Positions 45,505 through 55,329 of a DNA stretch of 64,000 bases are shown piece after piece (within the stretch, counting starts at the first letter, position 1; each line of letters begins with the position of its first letter). Both the position numbers and the translations under genes were made by a program. Under the pieces are notes generated by a model. The model saw nothing but the letters and a program-made list of their open reading frames with translations, was not told the origin of the DNA and ran no database searches. The stretch comes from Dactylonectria macrodidyma (Eukaryota; Ascomycota; Sordariomycetes; Hypocreales; Nectriaceae): contig JAGMUV010000002.1 of assembly GCA_020744425.1 (NCBI GenBank), forward strand, positions 124,001 through 188,000, given 5' to 3'.

Positions 45505-46196
45505 GTGATCGCACCCTTCAAACCGGACAGGGTACATGTAGTCGCCCTACCGCTGAGAACATCAATACCAGGACCTTTTCGCTCCCCGAGCCCTCACATC
45601 TCGCAGTCGACCAAGCAGCTCCACGCCCTCCTACGAGAGAGTGGCCCGAACAACTCAGTCTCTGGAGCGTTCTCTCGCATGCCTTCCCGTTATCTGCGGA
45701 CCACAAACTCATCACTCTAGTACAGGATAATGTGCTCAGGGGTATTCTAACCAGCATCCTCATCCTCTCGCTGCAGGACCTCATCTCTACCGACTGCGGG
45801 TACAACCTGAAAGTTCCCCCGCTTCTCTACGCTCCATTGAGCCGCCCCCCTGCCAACTTTGAGCCTACGCAGATCCAGCAGACAATCAAGCACGGCCTCT
45901 GGATTGATACGATACCGTCTCCTGAGTTCCGAGATAATCTGATCATGAATCAGCATTTGTACGATGGCGATGACCTCTGCGACGATCTGGTTGGTGGACT
46001 GTATGAGGGGTTTAACGACGTCGAAGTTCGGGGCATAATGCTATGGAGCGATCCATGGTTCGAAGATGGCTGGGAGTTGAGCGAGGGCTTTGTGAAGAAA
46101 TGGGGATTCTTACTTAAGGGATGCAGGAGGATGGCTAAGTCTACGAACGAGTGGAGAGAGCGGAGGGGCGAGGGGAAATTGATGTTCGAGGTGTAA
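45505..46196 (+). pseudogene. Orphan DUF3425-type C-terminal domain of a bZIP-like regulator
   Basis: From about 45660 to 46196 the plus strand encodes LSADHKLITLVQDNVLRGI, then (frame of 45732-46196) IKHGLWIDTIPSPEFRDNLI, DDLCDDLVGGLYEGF and DGWELSEGFVKKWGFLLKGC ending KLMFEV. This matches the DUF3425 region found at the C-terminus of many fungal bZIP proteins. No basic-leucine-zipper region or clean start is seen upstream, and the upstream coding-like frame (45505-45720) ends in a stop, so a truncated gene is most likely. A missed 5' exon cannot be ruled out. Confidence 0.6.
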
Positions 46197-47472
46197 GTTT
46201 CGTAAAACAATGCCCGGGAAGTGTTAAAGCGCGTGTGGAATTACTTCTTCGGAAGAATGCGGCCCTATTCCCACGAATTAGTGGTGCTATGCTGCGGAGT
46301 CTAGTATGCGTTCCTGGGATCCAACCCTCTCTTCGTAGGCTAGAGCAAGTGAGGCGATAAATTTGAGCCGCAGCCCTGAAAGCAAACCATTCATAATCTA
46401 CAACTTGGATAAAAGAGAAAGAAGGAAAGCAATATTTTGCCAATTAATGAAGCCAACGGTTTGTCTTCTGTTCAGTCTAGTTAGAGCTCTACCAGCTAGT
46501 CCCCAAGCATGTTGGCTAGCCGACCTGTCATAAACTCCAAGGGTCTACTACCCTACACCTATTCATCTCAGGTACACCTTTTGCAGGTATCACACACTCG
46601 TCATGCCACTCAGTAGGGCACAACGGGTATGGATACAAGAGCCTTAGAAAGTGTATAGAATAGCTAGGTGATGTAGGAGGGTTCTCTCCCTTAAATATAG
46701 TGTGTGCGTTCCTAACGGTCCCCTTGGTAACCTCATTCCTTCAGTTAATCGGTTGCTAGGGCCGGCTTGTTAGGAACGCGATGTCTTATATCGCGACATG
46801 TGTCACATTCCGTTGTGACCTGATAGCAGCAATAACACCTTCGTTTAGAACACGCTTTCTAGTCCATTCAATTTTAGGCTTCGAAAGTTATTTTTGATTT
46901 CATTGTGATGAAAGTCATTTGGCCAATTGGAATATCTGATGTCTCTTTTTGTGAGCCGCCCAGTTGCCGCTCTGTTGGCATTTTTGATGATTTTGTTTTG
47001 TGATTTTGTCCGACCTCGCAATCCTGCTTGTGTGACCATTGCCGAGGATGTGCCATGCAGAACACCCGTAGAGGATCTGGAGTATGAGGTTAATTGTTCC
47101 TAAATCCCATGTTGAGGGTGCTAAGCCGATAAGGTCGAGAGTCGCTTCGTGGCACCGGCTTCTACCCTCTCGCAATGGCAGTCCCAGGGGAGCTTGGTAT
47201 CGCAACCCTCATTTGACTTTACCCATTCAATTTGAACATCATGTCAAGGAAGTGGACTGCAACAAGGGGAACACAGCGCAAGTACATATCTAGTAAATAG
47301 CAAGACCAAGCCGTGGTCAGCCTAAGGGGTAACTTGTAAAACAGTCATTAAAAGGTCATTAAGTCCTAAAGAGAGTCGAAGTCGTATTATTATGGTGACT
47401 CCTTCTTCTCAGGAATATTGCTGTTCCAGCATCCAAAACCTTGATACAGGTTAGGTATCAAGGACTCGAAGC
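46197..47472. other. 1.3 kb spacer with a small inverted repeat
   Basis: No gene is recognised. GCGTTCCTAAC at 46706-46716 is the perfect inverse of GTTAGGAACGC at 46769-46779, framing a 74-bp unit. Short frames between 46845 and 47293 lack any signature. Confidence 0.45.
46706..46779. repeat. 74-bp unit with 11-bp inverted ends
   Basis: The ends are perfect 11-nt inverted repeats. It could be a hairpin, a minute MITE-like remnant or an LTR edge (the right arm sits in TGTTAGGAACG). No target duplication was recognised. Confidence 0.35.
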
Positions 47473-49020
47473 TCAAGATTGATGCCGCCCGTGTTCCTTT
47501 CTCGCCGAAGTCTTAAATCCCCAGTCGTTATGCGTCGGGTCCGCAGTACCAGAATCTGCAGGAGACATGTCTTTCGACTCAATGCAAATCTCTTGCGCAA
47601 CAACGATGCCACCGTCCTTAGTTGCTATGCTCTCTCCATGCATGCCCGCGTCTAGAATACGTTCCTCACTATCCCATCCTGCCGCTTTCGAGTTGGACAG
47701 GGGATGGCACTGTGAGCCGTCTTGTTTCCGACTTGCGTCGAACATGCTTCCGCTGGCCCCGTTGTCACAATTTTTTAGTTGGTAACCTTCGTCCCGGGTC
47801 GGTGATGATCTACTAAACAGCCCGCTTATCCCAATTTTGCTCGCGCCTCTTCGTATCAGCGGCTGGAGGATTGGCAAGTTCGCCACAATAATGGCAACGA
47901 AGGTCTCGCGACATGCCCACGAGCTGCCTGAAAGAGCGCCTTCTGGACCGGACTAAATGGAATGGAGGTGGTTAATAAAAAATCACTCCTTCTCGTGGGT
48001 GATATTGAGTACCTCGCCCTGCGAGAGTACTGCATCAATGGTTGCCTTACTGTCATAATCACAACGGCTCGGATCGTGCCGGCCATGATAACGAAAATGG
48101 CGCCGCTGAATAAGAGCATGAGGGTAAGACGTCGCCTCAAGCCAATGTTCACCCCCCAAAGCAGCTATTAATAGGAAAGAACCAGGTCAGAGATGAAAAG
48201 GTGTCTAGATGCTAAGGTGGAGTTGTGTTGTTACTTGCCGGCAATGGAATAGATAGCAGATATATATCGGTCAAGACGTTAGGTATCACAACAACCAGTA
48301 CATAGGCTGGCGAGTTGGTCGGACGGCAGAGCCTGCCCGGGTCTGGATTGATTTGCCAGAACTTGTGCATGGGTTGGCATGAGAGGAGTATTGTGAGCGC
48401 TACAATGAGATATGTAACTGCGAGGAAGATGTGTGCAATTTGTACACGGACTCTGAGATGAGTCAATCCAGATCTGTGGCACCACAAGAATCAGAAAAGA
48501 AGATCAAGACTTGTAAGTGTCAATACGCCGAGACCGGCATCTGGTGTGTATTACGTACGTCAATCGTGAGTAGAATGTCGCGACGCAGAACTTAAGCGCC
48601 CAGAGGATGAAGGCGTAGAAGGACCAGCCGATGACCTGTATCTTGGAGCCCCATTGGCGGTTATAGTACTCTTGCGAGCCCGGATCGATTGCTGCGCGCT
48701 GCGCATCAGTCATATAGCTGTTGGTAAGTCCTTGGAACTTGGCGCCGACTAGATGGGCGGCCACTACTTCAAGTGTGAAGACAATCTGAACCCGCCAGTA
48801 TCATTTAACGTATTAGCCGCAGAAGATACAATAGAAAGGGCTGAAGAGCGATCTTGGCGACTTGGGTGTGCGTAAGGGAACTTACCCCAGTCAGGGGCAT
48901 CAGGTAGTCATCCAACTGCCAGCCAGAGGGCCCGACCTGCTGCCACCGCAGGGAGACCCGTATGGCAATCGTGACGAGGCCAAGCGAAAGTAAAATGAAC
49001 TGCTCTTCCTGAGTCCCCAT
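47473..49020 (-). CDS. Fungal rhodopsin-like integral membrane protein (Fung_rhodopsin / SAT4 family)
   Basis: Five exons on the minus strand: 49020-48886, 48785-48559, 48473-48239, 48164-48051, 47952-47473; 396 residues. Phases agree throughout. The intron 48238-48165 uses a GC donor (CCG/GCAAGT); the other three are GT-AG. The protein has about seven hydrophobic segments and the family landmarks WQLDDYLMPLTGVF-like first loop, GAKFQGLTNSYMT, WSFYAFILWALKFCVATFYS, SCQPMHKFWQINPDPGRLC, SPAYVLVVVIPNVLTDIYLL and GSSWACRETFVAIIVANLPI. A polar cytosolic tail of ~130 residues follows. Relatives include SAT4-like cluster proteins and PTH11-like putative receptors; function is generally unknown and retinal binding is not implied. 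There are no stops or frameshifts. The exon-1 start at 49020 is the first ATG in a fitting context. Confidence 0.85.
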
Positions 49021-49538
49021 GGTAATGGATGTGGAAACGCGGAAAACAAATGTGGGAGAAGACAGTTGGAGGATTTCATGGTGAAATATGTCTCTATATA
49101 GTTCTGGTGAGCTTATGCTAGGTACCGCAGTACTGTGCAGCTGCGGGAGATACACAGTGAAAAGTGGCGGAGGACTCGTTTCAACTTGTCGCCAGTTGTG
49201 TTCCATCAGTGACATGCTGGGCGCGTTTAGTTCGAAGCTTATTAGACGATCCGAAGATCACTAACCGACAGGGTCGCGGTGGAGATTTGCATTCAATCCG
49301 TCAGGGGCCATGATTAGCGAAAATGACTCGTCGACGGCGTACGGAACCGTGAAGACGGAAAATTCCGGCTACCCCTGGCAGAAAGCCGATACAACGTTGT
49401 TTGCCATCTGTGCGTTTGCTGTATGTGACATGTCATGCTTCGACCCCATGGAATAATGAATCAGGCCATTCACTTGGGCTACGAGTCTTTCCTATGTGAG
49501 GTAAAGTGCCGCTTAGTTCTAGTGCATCGTAATGTCGA
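49021..49538. other. Upstream region of the rhodopsin-like gene
   Basis: About 520 bp with no gene recognised; presumably promoter of the gene to the left and 3' flank of the decayed oxidoreductase to the right. Confidence 0.45.
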
Positions 49539-49990
49539 CTACTTCTTGGTGCTCCTGTTCAAAGCGTCAACTACATCAGCCCTCGCCACAGTCTCGGTCA
49601 GCCCGTAGTCTAGGTTGTCAATCTTCAAGACGGTTCCCGTCTTAACTCTACCCTCCATAATACCCTTGGGCAGGTTGGGCTCCGTGCTGAGCGGCCGGGC
49701 CAGTCCAATGCGGTCAACCACATCCAACGCCTTTACCATGGCGCTGACGGTCCGGAGCCCGCCCTCAACAAAGACTTGGCCAAGCATCAAGCTCCCGTCG
49801 TGATTGCCAGCCTAGGCGAGGCGCTAGTAGACCTCAAAGCTCGGCCCCTCAAAGGGCGCGTCGAGCGGTATGACGAGGTTGCCGGCGACCTCGATGTTGA
49901 CGGGATCGACCATGAGATTGCTCGTCAGTATGGTGCGGGAGCCGCCTTCGCCCTGCCCCAGGCGGATGGGGTCCGAGTCGCCATCTACAA
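49539..49990 (-). pseudogene. NADH:flavin oxidoreductase (old yellow enzyme family) with a large internal deletion
   Basis: The 5' part encodes TILTSNLMVDPVNIEVAGNL, VIPLDAPFEGPSFEVY then two in-frame TAG codons (about 49829 and 49817) and GSLMLGQV, the N-terminal barrel region before the usual SHPGRQ motif. It runs straight into FVEGGLRTVSAMVKALDVVD and IGLARPLSTEPNLPKGI, the last strand and helix of the barrel. About 200 residues, holding the substrate- and most FMN-binding residues, are missing. The deletion plus two stops leaves a remnant. The family reduces activated alkenes with FMN and NAD(P)H. Confidence 0.7.
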
Positions 49991-50644
49991 GACACTAAAC
50001 GAATGCAGTGCCTGTCGCGCCGTCAAGTGGGCTTGCATGAGAATGAGAAATTGGCCTAGTGGGATGCTACTAAGGTATCGAGACACTTATCCAAAGCAGA
50101 CACCCTGCGAGGTGGCTGGCCTCCATGTAAGGTGAGTATCCCTACTAACCTACTCAGTGTACAAGAGTACGTAGCACTACCCATAGGGTCCAGTTAAGCG
50201 GGTAAGGGAAATACGTACGAAGTAGTAATTATTATTCTTTTCCAACGGGTGGATTGGCGAGTGTCCAGGCCAAGTAAGCCAATAAGACGAACAAGTCCTA
50301 AGGCCGACAATGTCCTGACCATTAGCCTAGTAGCACTCTGATACTGACCTCACACAGCTGCTTGCTACCAGTAGCCACCCTAGCCATAGCCGCCGTATCA
50401 ATCACTATCTAAAGTTGATAGCATAGCCCGAGATATATAGGAAACCGGTCCGCTACGAGTCCGCTAATACCTTAAGGAATGGGACGAGATTTAAATAAGT
50501 AGGTTTCGGTCTAGCAGATTAGCGGGAAATCCCTTAATGAAGTTTGTTATAATAGTCATGAAGCTAACTTATATATAATATAAGGTAAGTTGAGGGCAGA
50601 TTCTTAAGAAATAAGCTGGAGGTTTATGGCGAACACCTCAGCTG
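49991..50644. other. Spacer, partly TA-rich
   Basis: No coding evidence. The stretch 50390-50600 is TA-rich with short repeats, resembling RIP-decayed sequence. Confidence 0.4.
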
Positions 50645-51745
50645 TTACATCATGAAGCCCCTTCTGCTGTCCTGCGGAGCCTCGCGGGGGTAAAATGGTG
50701 AAGACCATTCCACCGAGTCTGCAATAAGCATTGCATCTATCCCATCACCACCCCCGCAAACATACAAGAACTTTGTAAAATACGCCTCCGCATAATAAGA
50801 AAAAGGAGTGCTAGGAAGTGCAAAGAATACGTCACCATCAACAAGATGGGCGGTGCGGAATCCCTTGACCATGACAGCAAGCTGGCCTTCCTCTACCATG
50901 AACGCTGTCGCATATGGGCTTGTGACAGAGGACGATGGTGCACCATTCGATTTCTGGCTCATTGTGATACTACCATGAGTGAACATGGCATTTGTTTGCT
51001 GTGAGCCAACGAACGGAGAAACAATCTGGTAAACCCCATCTTTCGAATGCAGCCATTTTGGGCCGTAGTCCCTCGCAACCCAGATTGAATTCTTGTCATC
51101 TAGTGGAAGTTCATTTGGCCTGTCGTGCCAGTTTCCCGGCCCAGCTTTCTTGTCAACAAGGTCGTATTGTGGCGTAAAGTTACGCTGAGGGTATACGTCA
51201 TAGGGCGCAAGTTCGGTCTCGTTCAGGGGTCCAGTCAGATTCAGATCATTCATGACTGCCGAAGAAAAGAAGTATCGCTCGAATGAGCCAGGCGCCAGCA
51301 CGGATATCAACTAAGTTTGCTATTCCATAAACTAGAACAAATGGACTATGTTGTTTGGAATTGCGGAAAAATCTCCTGGCATCATGATGCGTGTCGTTTG
51401 AACTGACGTGTTTGCGAGGAAGCCCTCATTGCTTTCGCCCCACATCTGAAGGCGTCCTTTGGATGCGTAGAAGGTTTCGTATGTCTGCCTATGAACGTGT
51501 GGGAATGCATTGGGCCCTCCGGTAGAAGACCCAGTGGTGATCATCAAGGTAAAGGCATTGTCAGAGGAGTTGCCAGTTATCGGGAAGTAGGTGGAAATTG
51601 TGCCGCTGCCGACGAGGACGATGCCGAGATTTCTCTTGAGAGTGTATGGCTGAGTGATTTGCGGCGTTGTTTCCTGCCAGAGAGACTTGCAGAGGCCTGC
51701 TGAAACAAGGCAAGAAAATGTCGCAATTGTAGTTGATAGATACAT
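50645..51745 (-). pseudogene. Secreted quercetin-dioxygenase-like bicupin with three clustered in-frame TAG codons
   Basis: ATG at 51745 with a signal peptide (YLSTTIATFSCLVSAGLC), then a cupin domain with the metal-site pattern PHVHRQTYETFY and AIPNNIVHLF, then a second cupin domain (ATAFMVEEGQLAVMVKGF, TKFLYVCGGGDGIDAML) to a stop at 50645. The single frame is uninterrupted over 1.1 kb except for TAG at 51334, 51322 and 51313 (minus-strand starts), within 24 nt. In the family these positions lie where Gln-rich FQ-x-x-x-x-x-TQL occurs, so CAG to TAG (a CpA to TpA change, the favoured RIP change) explains all three. A 36-nt GT-AG interpretation exists but is shorter than fungal introns and would delete conserved sequence. 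The family opens flavonol rings with a metal and O2. Confidence 0.7.
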
Positions 51746-53905
51746 CTTGAATATCGCGAATGAAGAGAGAAGTTGGGATGAGTTGAATTGATTCTTACAT
51801 AGAAGTAGATGGGAGTTTTATACTAGGAGCAGAGTACTAGACATATTTGCAATCTCCTAAATGCATAAGGTTCTGATGGACACACTGCGATTGCGGACAT
51901 CCGGGCAAGTTTACTTACCGAATATTACTTGAACTGAGAGCGTATTGTAATGAATTGAAGTTTTAGCCTATGAGCATACAAATATCTCCCTGTTCCCCGC
52001 ACGCATTGAAACCCCGGCGCTTTGAGTTCCGCGCGCATCGAAACCCGCGCGCGACTAAGCTTGAACTACAACTTAGAACTCCCGACATCTTCTTTCTTCT
52101 ACTCTATTCACCTCTTGAATCTCTTATAATCTTTTCTCTAAAGCTCCATCCGAGCCTTCCGAGCTCGAGAGAATGGGAAATAAAACGAGGCTTTAATTGA
52201 TGGGGGACAGGCTAAGGCCACATTAGAGGTCCAGTTACTGTAATGAGTGGTGTTAGTGCGAATAGACGAGCCTGGATCTGGTTAAGGAGTATGATCCGAA
52301 GCGCTCTGCTACATGTATTTCAACCTTCTGTAAGTGATTTCAGACCGTTTTACCAGACTCGTTCATCATCACGCGTAGCGCACATGGCCTCAAAGGATGC
52401 GGTAGAGGCGGAGATGCACTGTCGCCTTAGGCATATTGGTTCCCGCATTCCGCCATCGCCGAGCGCCGTAACGTCATGCTCATCAACTTGCCTTTGATTA
52501 TATTGTTTCAAGAGAGTTGTACTGTTTCCATCCATGCCATTGGGTATTTGTATTACGCAGGTTGCGAAGATGTCCTGTAGGTATGCTGGAATTCCGGATA
52601 GGGGTTGTCCCCCCCCGCCAACAAACAAACCCTATCCCGGTTGTTTTATGCTGTTTTATGTAGAACACACTGCCCGAAGAGGCCGTGTTCAGTATACCGA
52701 TACAGGATGCCTCTATCAGACTGACATTCTAATGAATAGGCCAGACTAGAGTCTGTTCCTGAAACGGATCCCATAACAAGAGACAATGTTTGCATCACTG
52801 GTAGCTCCAATGCTCGTGTCAACTTGAAAAGCGAAGAAAACCGTTCAAGGGTTTCGTAGAGTGGATATTCCCCCATCAATAATGTACTTCGATTCAAATC
52901 CGGTTGCACCTTCCTGTAGTAACCCTATTCCACCGTCAGCACTCCCAGCCTGCCCCCCGCTCCTTTCAACTATTCCACCTCTGTTGTAAACTTACTACCT
53001 CTACAAGTGAGAAAGCAGCCGAAGCTCGACATGATAGAGATGTTAGAAATGCCAGGTATCCAAAAACGCTAACACGTGGATGATGATATAGAGTCAATTT
53101 TTACGTTCGGTTATGACCCCTTGGCTGCAAGCGATCCTGTGTGAAGGCGGCATCTTCGAGAAGCTAGGTGGCGATATGTTTAGGTAGTCGTCGATGACGG
53201 CGAGTGATGGCGAGTGGCAGGCCTCGTCTTGCGAGCCGCAAGGTAGCCGTGGTGATATCTTCGACGGCATGATGGTGACTGGCGACAGCCTTGTGAAGGC
53301 CGAGGGAACTACGTGGAGTTGTCCAGCGTAGACGATCACGCATGGCGGCGTGTGCTGAAGTATCGCTGTTTCAGGGGTGTTTGATGCGTGATGGAGTTGA
53401 AAAAACACTCAGAACGGAAGGTGCCGCACATTTGAGAGCGCACCAAATTCGCTACTTAGATACCTAGCTTTAACGGCTCGCTAGGCCCATACCATCACCA
53501 CAGTTCAAGTAAATCCAAGAGTTCCCTAGGACCATTTCTAAGTTCGGTTTGGTACACTATTTAATATGACTCAGGTAGCTTTGATATTAATTAATATATA
53601 ACATTCATAGTTTGATATATCATTAGATTTGTATTAATTTTACTTAGTTTAACTTATAAAATTTAATAAAAGGCCATATATATAAGCAGTAGCTTTATTA
53701 CTTTAGAAATAATTAAGTTTAGTAATTTCTTGTAAGAAAACTAGCTCACTATTGGTACAATTTAAATATTTCCTAGCTCCAACCTGAACTTAAATCAGAG
53801 TTGAACAAGGGCATATCAATTTCTGGCACCAATAATTATAGTAGTAAATTGAAGTCCCGGAGTTAATTACTCAATAGGAAGGCCCACATTCTAGACTCAG
53901 GATTC
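51746..53905. other. 2.2 kb gene-poor stretch
   Basis: Frames such as 52350-52628 and 53094-53408 on the minus strand have no recognisable domain. The segment 53560-53880 is strongly TA-rich. No gene is supported. Confidence 0.5.
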
Positions 53906-54850
53906 CTAAAGTGAGATAACCCCAAGATTCTCACCCGTCGCCTGCCGAATAGCATATGAGACCAGATCCAGCGTGTCCTTTGGCACATACAAATCCTCTG
54001 TTGTGCCCATTACTTGATCAAAATTGGCCAAGTAGCCTTCAGGTGAATCCTCGTGTGAATGACCTGGCACTGTAGCTAGAGTTGTCCGCGCGGCCCTTCC
54101 ACCACCAACGCTAAATAGCTCTCCAGAAATGGGGCATTCCTCACTGGCGAGAGCTATAATGAAATCAGCGACTAGGTGGGGCTGAAAGTACTGATGTGTG
54201 ATGCGTTTAATGATCGGTGACATGTCCGACATGCGTGAGGCAGCGGAGGGCATGATGCCATTGATCTTTATGCCGTGGACAGGGCTCATGCGGCCCAAAT
54301 CACGCGTGAGGCCAAAAGTCGCACCCTTAGCCGATACGTATCCGCCATCACCACCTGCCCCCATACCGACCAAGCTGTCGGATGACGTATTGATGATGCG
54401 TCCGTAGGATTGTTTTTGCATCGTAGGATAGACGGCGCTGATGAGCATAACGGAACCGAGTGCCGCAATCTCCCACGTACGCTGGAAGGAGTTTACATCG
54501 ACATTGTCATGAGAACTCGGCTTGCCAGCAGTCCCTGCGTTGTTGACGAGAATATGCACCGTGCCGTAAGTCTCCAGGGTGTTTTGCACGAGTTCCTTGA
54601 CCTCGCTTTGGATCGAAATATCATGTCCATCGGCCACTGCTTCGCCACCCCTAGCTTTGATCTCGTCAACAACAGCTGCTGCTCGAGATACGCTCCCTCG
54701 TTGGCCGTCGAGGGAGCCCCCATAATCATTCACCACTACCTTGGCGCCGTACGCCGCCAAGAGCAATGCATACTCGCGGCCCAAGCCACCACCGGCGCCA
54801 GTCACAATCGCCACGCGCCCTTGGATTGAGTTGAGTTTCTGGGTCTCCAT
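53906..54850 (-). CDS. Short-chain dehydrogenase/reductase, HSD17B4/MFE-2-like
   Basis: Intronless, 314 residues from the ATG at 54850; the frame continues four codons upstream only to a TTG. Motifs: VAIVTGAGGGLGREYALLLA (NAD(P)-binding TGxxxGxG), VVVNDYGGSLDGQRGS, VHILVNNAGTAG (NNAG), IINTSSDS (catalytic Ser region) and GGYVSAKGATFGLTRDL (YxxxK). The NDYGGS-D-G element and long C-terminus are typical of the dehydrogenase unit of peroxisomal multifunctional enzyme type 2 and related classical SDRs that oxidise hydroxy groups to ketones. No SKL-type ending is visible (it ends VISL), so peroxisomal location is not supported. It shares a 479-bp divergent promoter with the alpha/beta hydrolase. 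In the cluster it is a good candidate for making or using the ketone handled by the Baeyer-Villiger enzyme; that is inference. Confidence 0.9.
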   Translation of the reverse strand: METQKLNSIQGRVAIVTGAGGGLGREYALLLAAYGAKVVVNDYGGSLDGQRGSVSRAAAVVDEIKARGGEAVADGHDISIQSEVKELVQNTLETYGTVHILVNNAGTAGKPSSHDNVDVNSFQRTWEIAALGSVMLISAVYPTMQKQSYGRIINTSSDSLVGMGAGGDGGYVSAKGATFGLTRDLGRMSPVHGIKINGIMPSAASRMSDMSPIIKRITHQYFQPHLVADFIIALASEECPISGELFSVGGGRAARTTLATVPGHSHEDSPEGYLANFDQVMGTTEDLYVPKDTLDLVSYAIRQATGENLGVISL

Positions 54851-55071
54851 ATTGACGGCCAAGATGGGAGAATTTGTTGAGGGGCGTAGAGGACAACGTA
54901 GGGTTGAAAAATGAAATCCCCTCTAGTGGCACAGAGAGTGAATTGATTGAGTGGGCGTAGACTTGAAGTGGCCTTGCCTTTTAGACAGTATATTATGGGT
55001 CTTAAGTCACGCAAACCCTTCCCCGCCTGACCCACTTACACCTGGGTGAAAGGGTTGCCTGCCTGAAGTTC

Positions 55072-55083
55072 AAGCTGACTCGC
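55072..55083 (+). promoter_or_regulatory. 12-bp box, copy 1 (TGACTC core)
   Basis: AAGCTGACTCGC; an identical copy starts 21 bp downstream. Confidence 0.45.
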
Positions 55084-55092
55084 TTGAAATCT

Positions 55093-55104
55093 AAGCTGAC
55101 TCGC
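55093..55104 (+). promoter_or_regulatory. 12-bp box, copy 2 (TGACTC core)
   Basis: Same 12 bases as 55072-55083, in the same orientation. Confidence 0.45.
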
Positions 55105-55329
55105 CACGTTCTGCCAACGCACCTCGGCTAATGAACGGCATTGTGTGAGGAGAGCTGCATCGGATACAGCAACCCAACAGGGGGACGATAAGTTGGTTTC
55201 TGCTTGGCTTATGTAGGCTGAGTGTTCTCCTCGACATCGTCTGCCAGTCCCATTCCTCAAACGTTTTGCTGAATTGATTTCACCTCAATCGCCAATTTTT
55301 TTTAATACATCATCGACTCTTTGAACGCC

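Larger units (their letters stand above)
54851..55329. promoter_or_regulatory. Divergent promoter of the SDR and alpha/beta-hydrolase genes
   Basis: A 479-bp region between two start codons pointing apart. It carries two identical copies of AAGCTGACTCGC (55072-55083 and 55093-55104), 21 bp apart start to start, i.e. two helical turns. TGACTC is the half-site core bound by AP-1/Gcn4-type bZIP factors, and a bZIP gene is in the same cluster. Confidence 0.55.

Noticed and set aside
49776..50135. 119-codon plus-strand frame
   Set aside because: Lies antisense to the old-yellow-enzyme remnant, which explains its codon-like composition.
51311..51346. A 36-nt intron removing the three TAG codons in the cupin gene
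   Set aside because: Shorter than fungal introns in this window (43-110 bp), poor donor, and would remove residues conserved in the family; kept only as an alternative in the findings.
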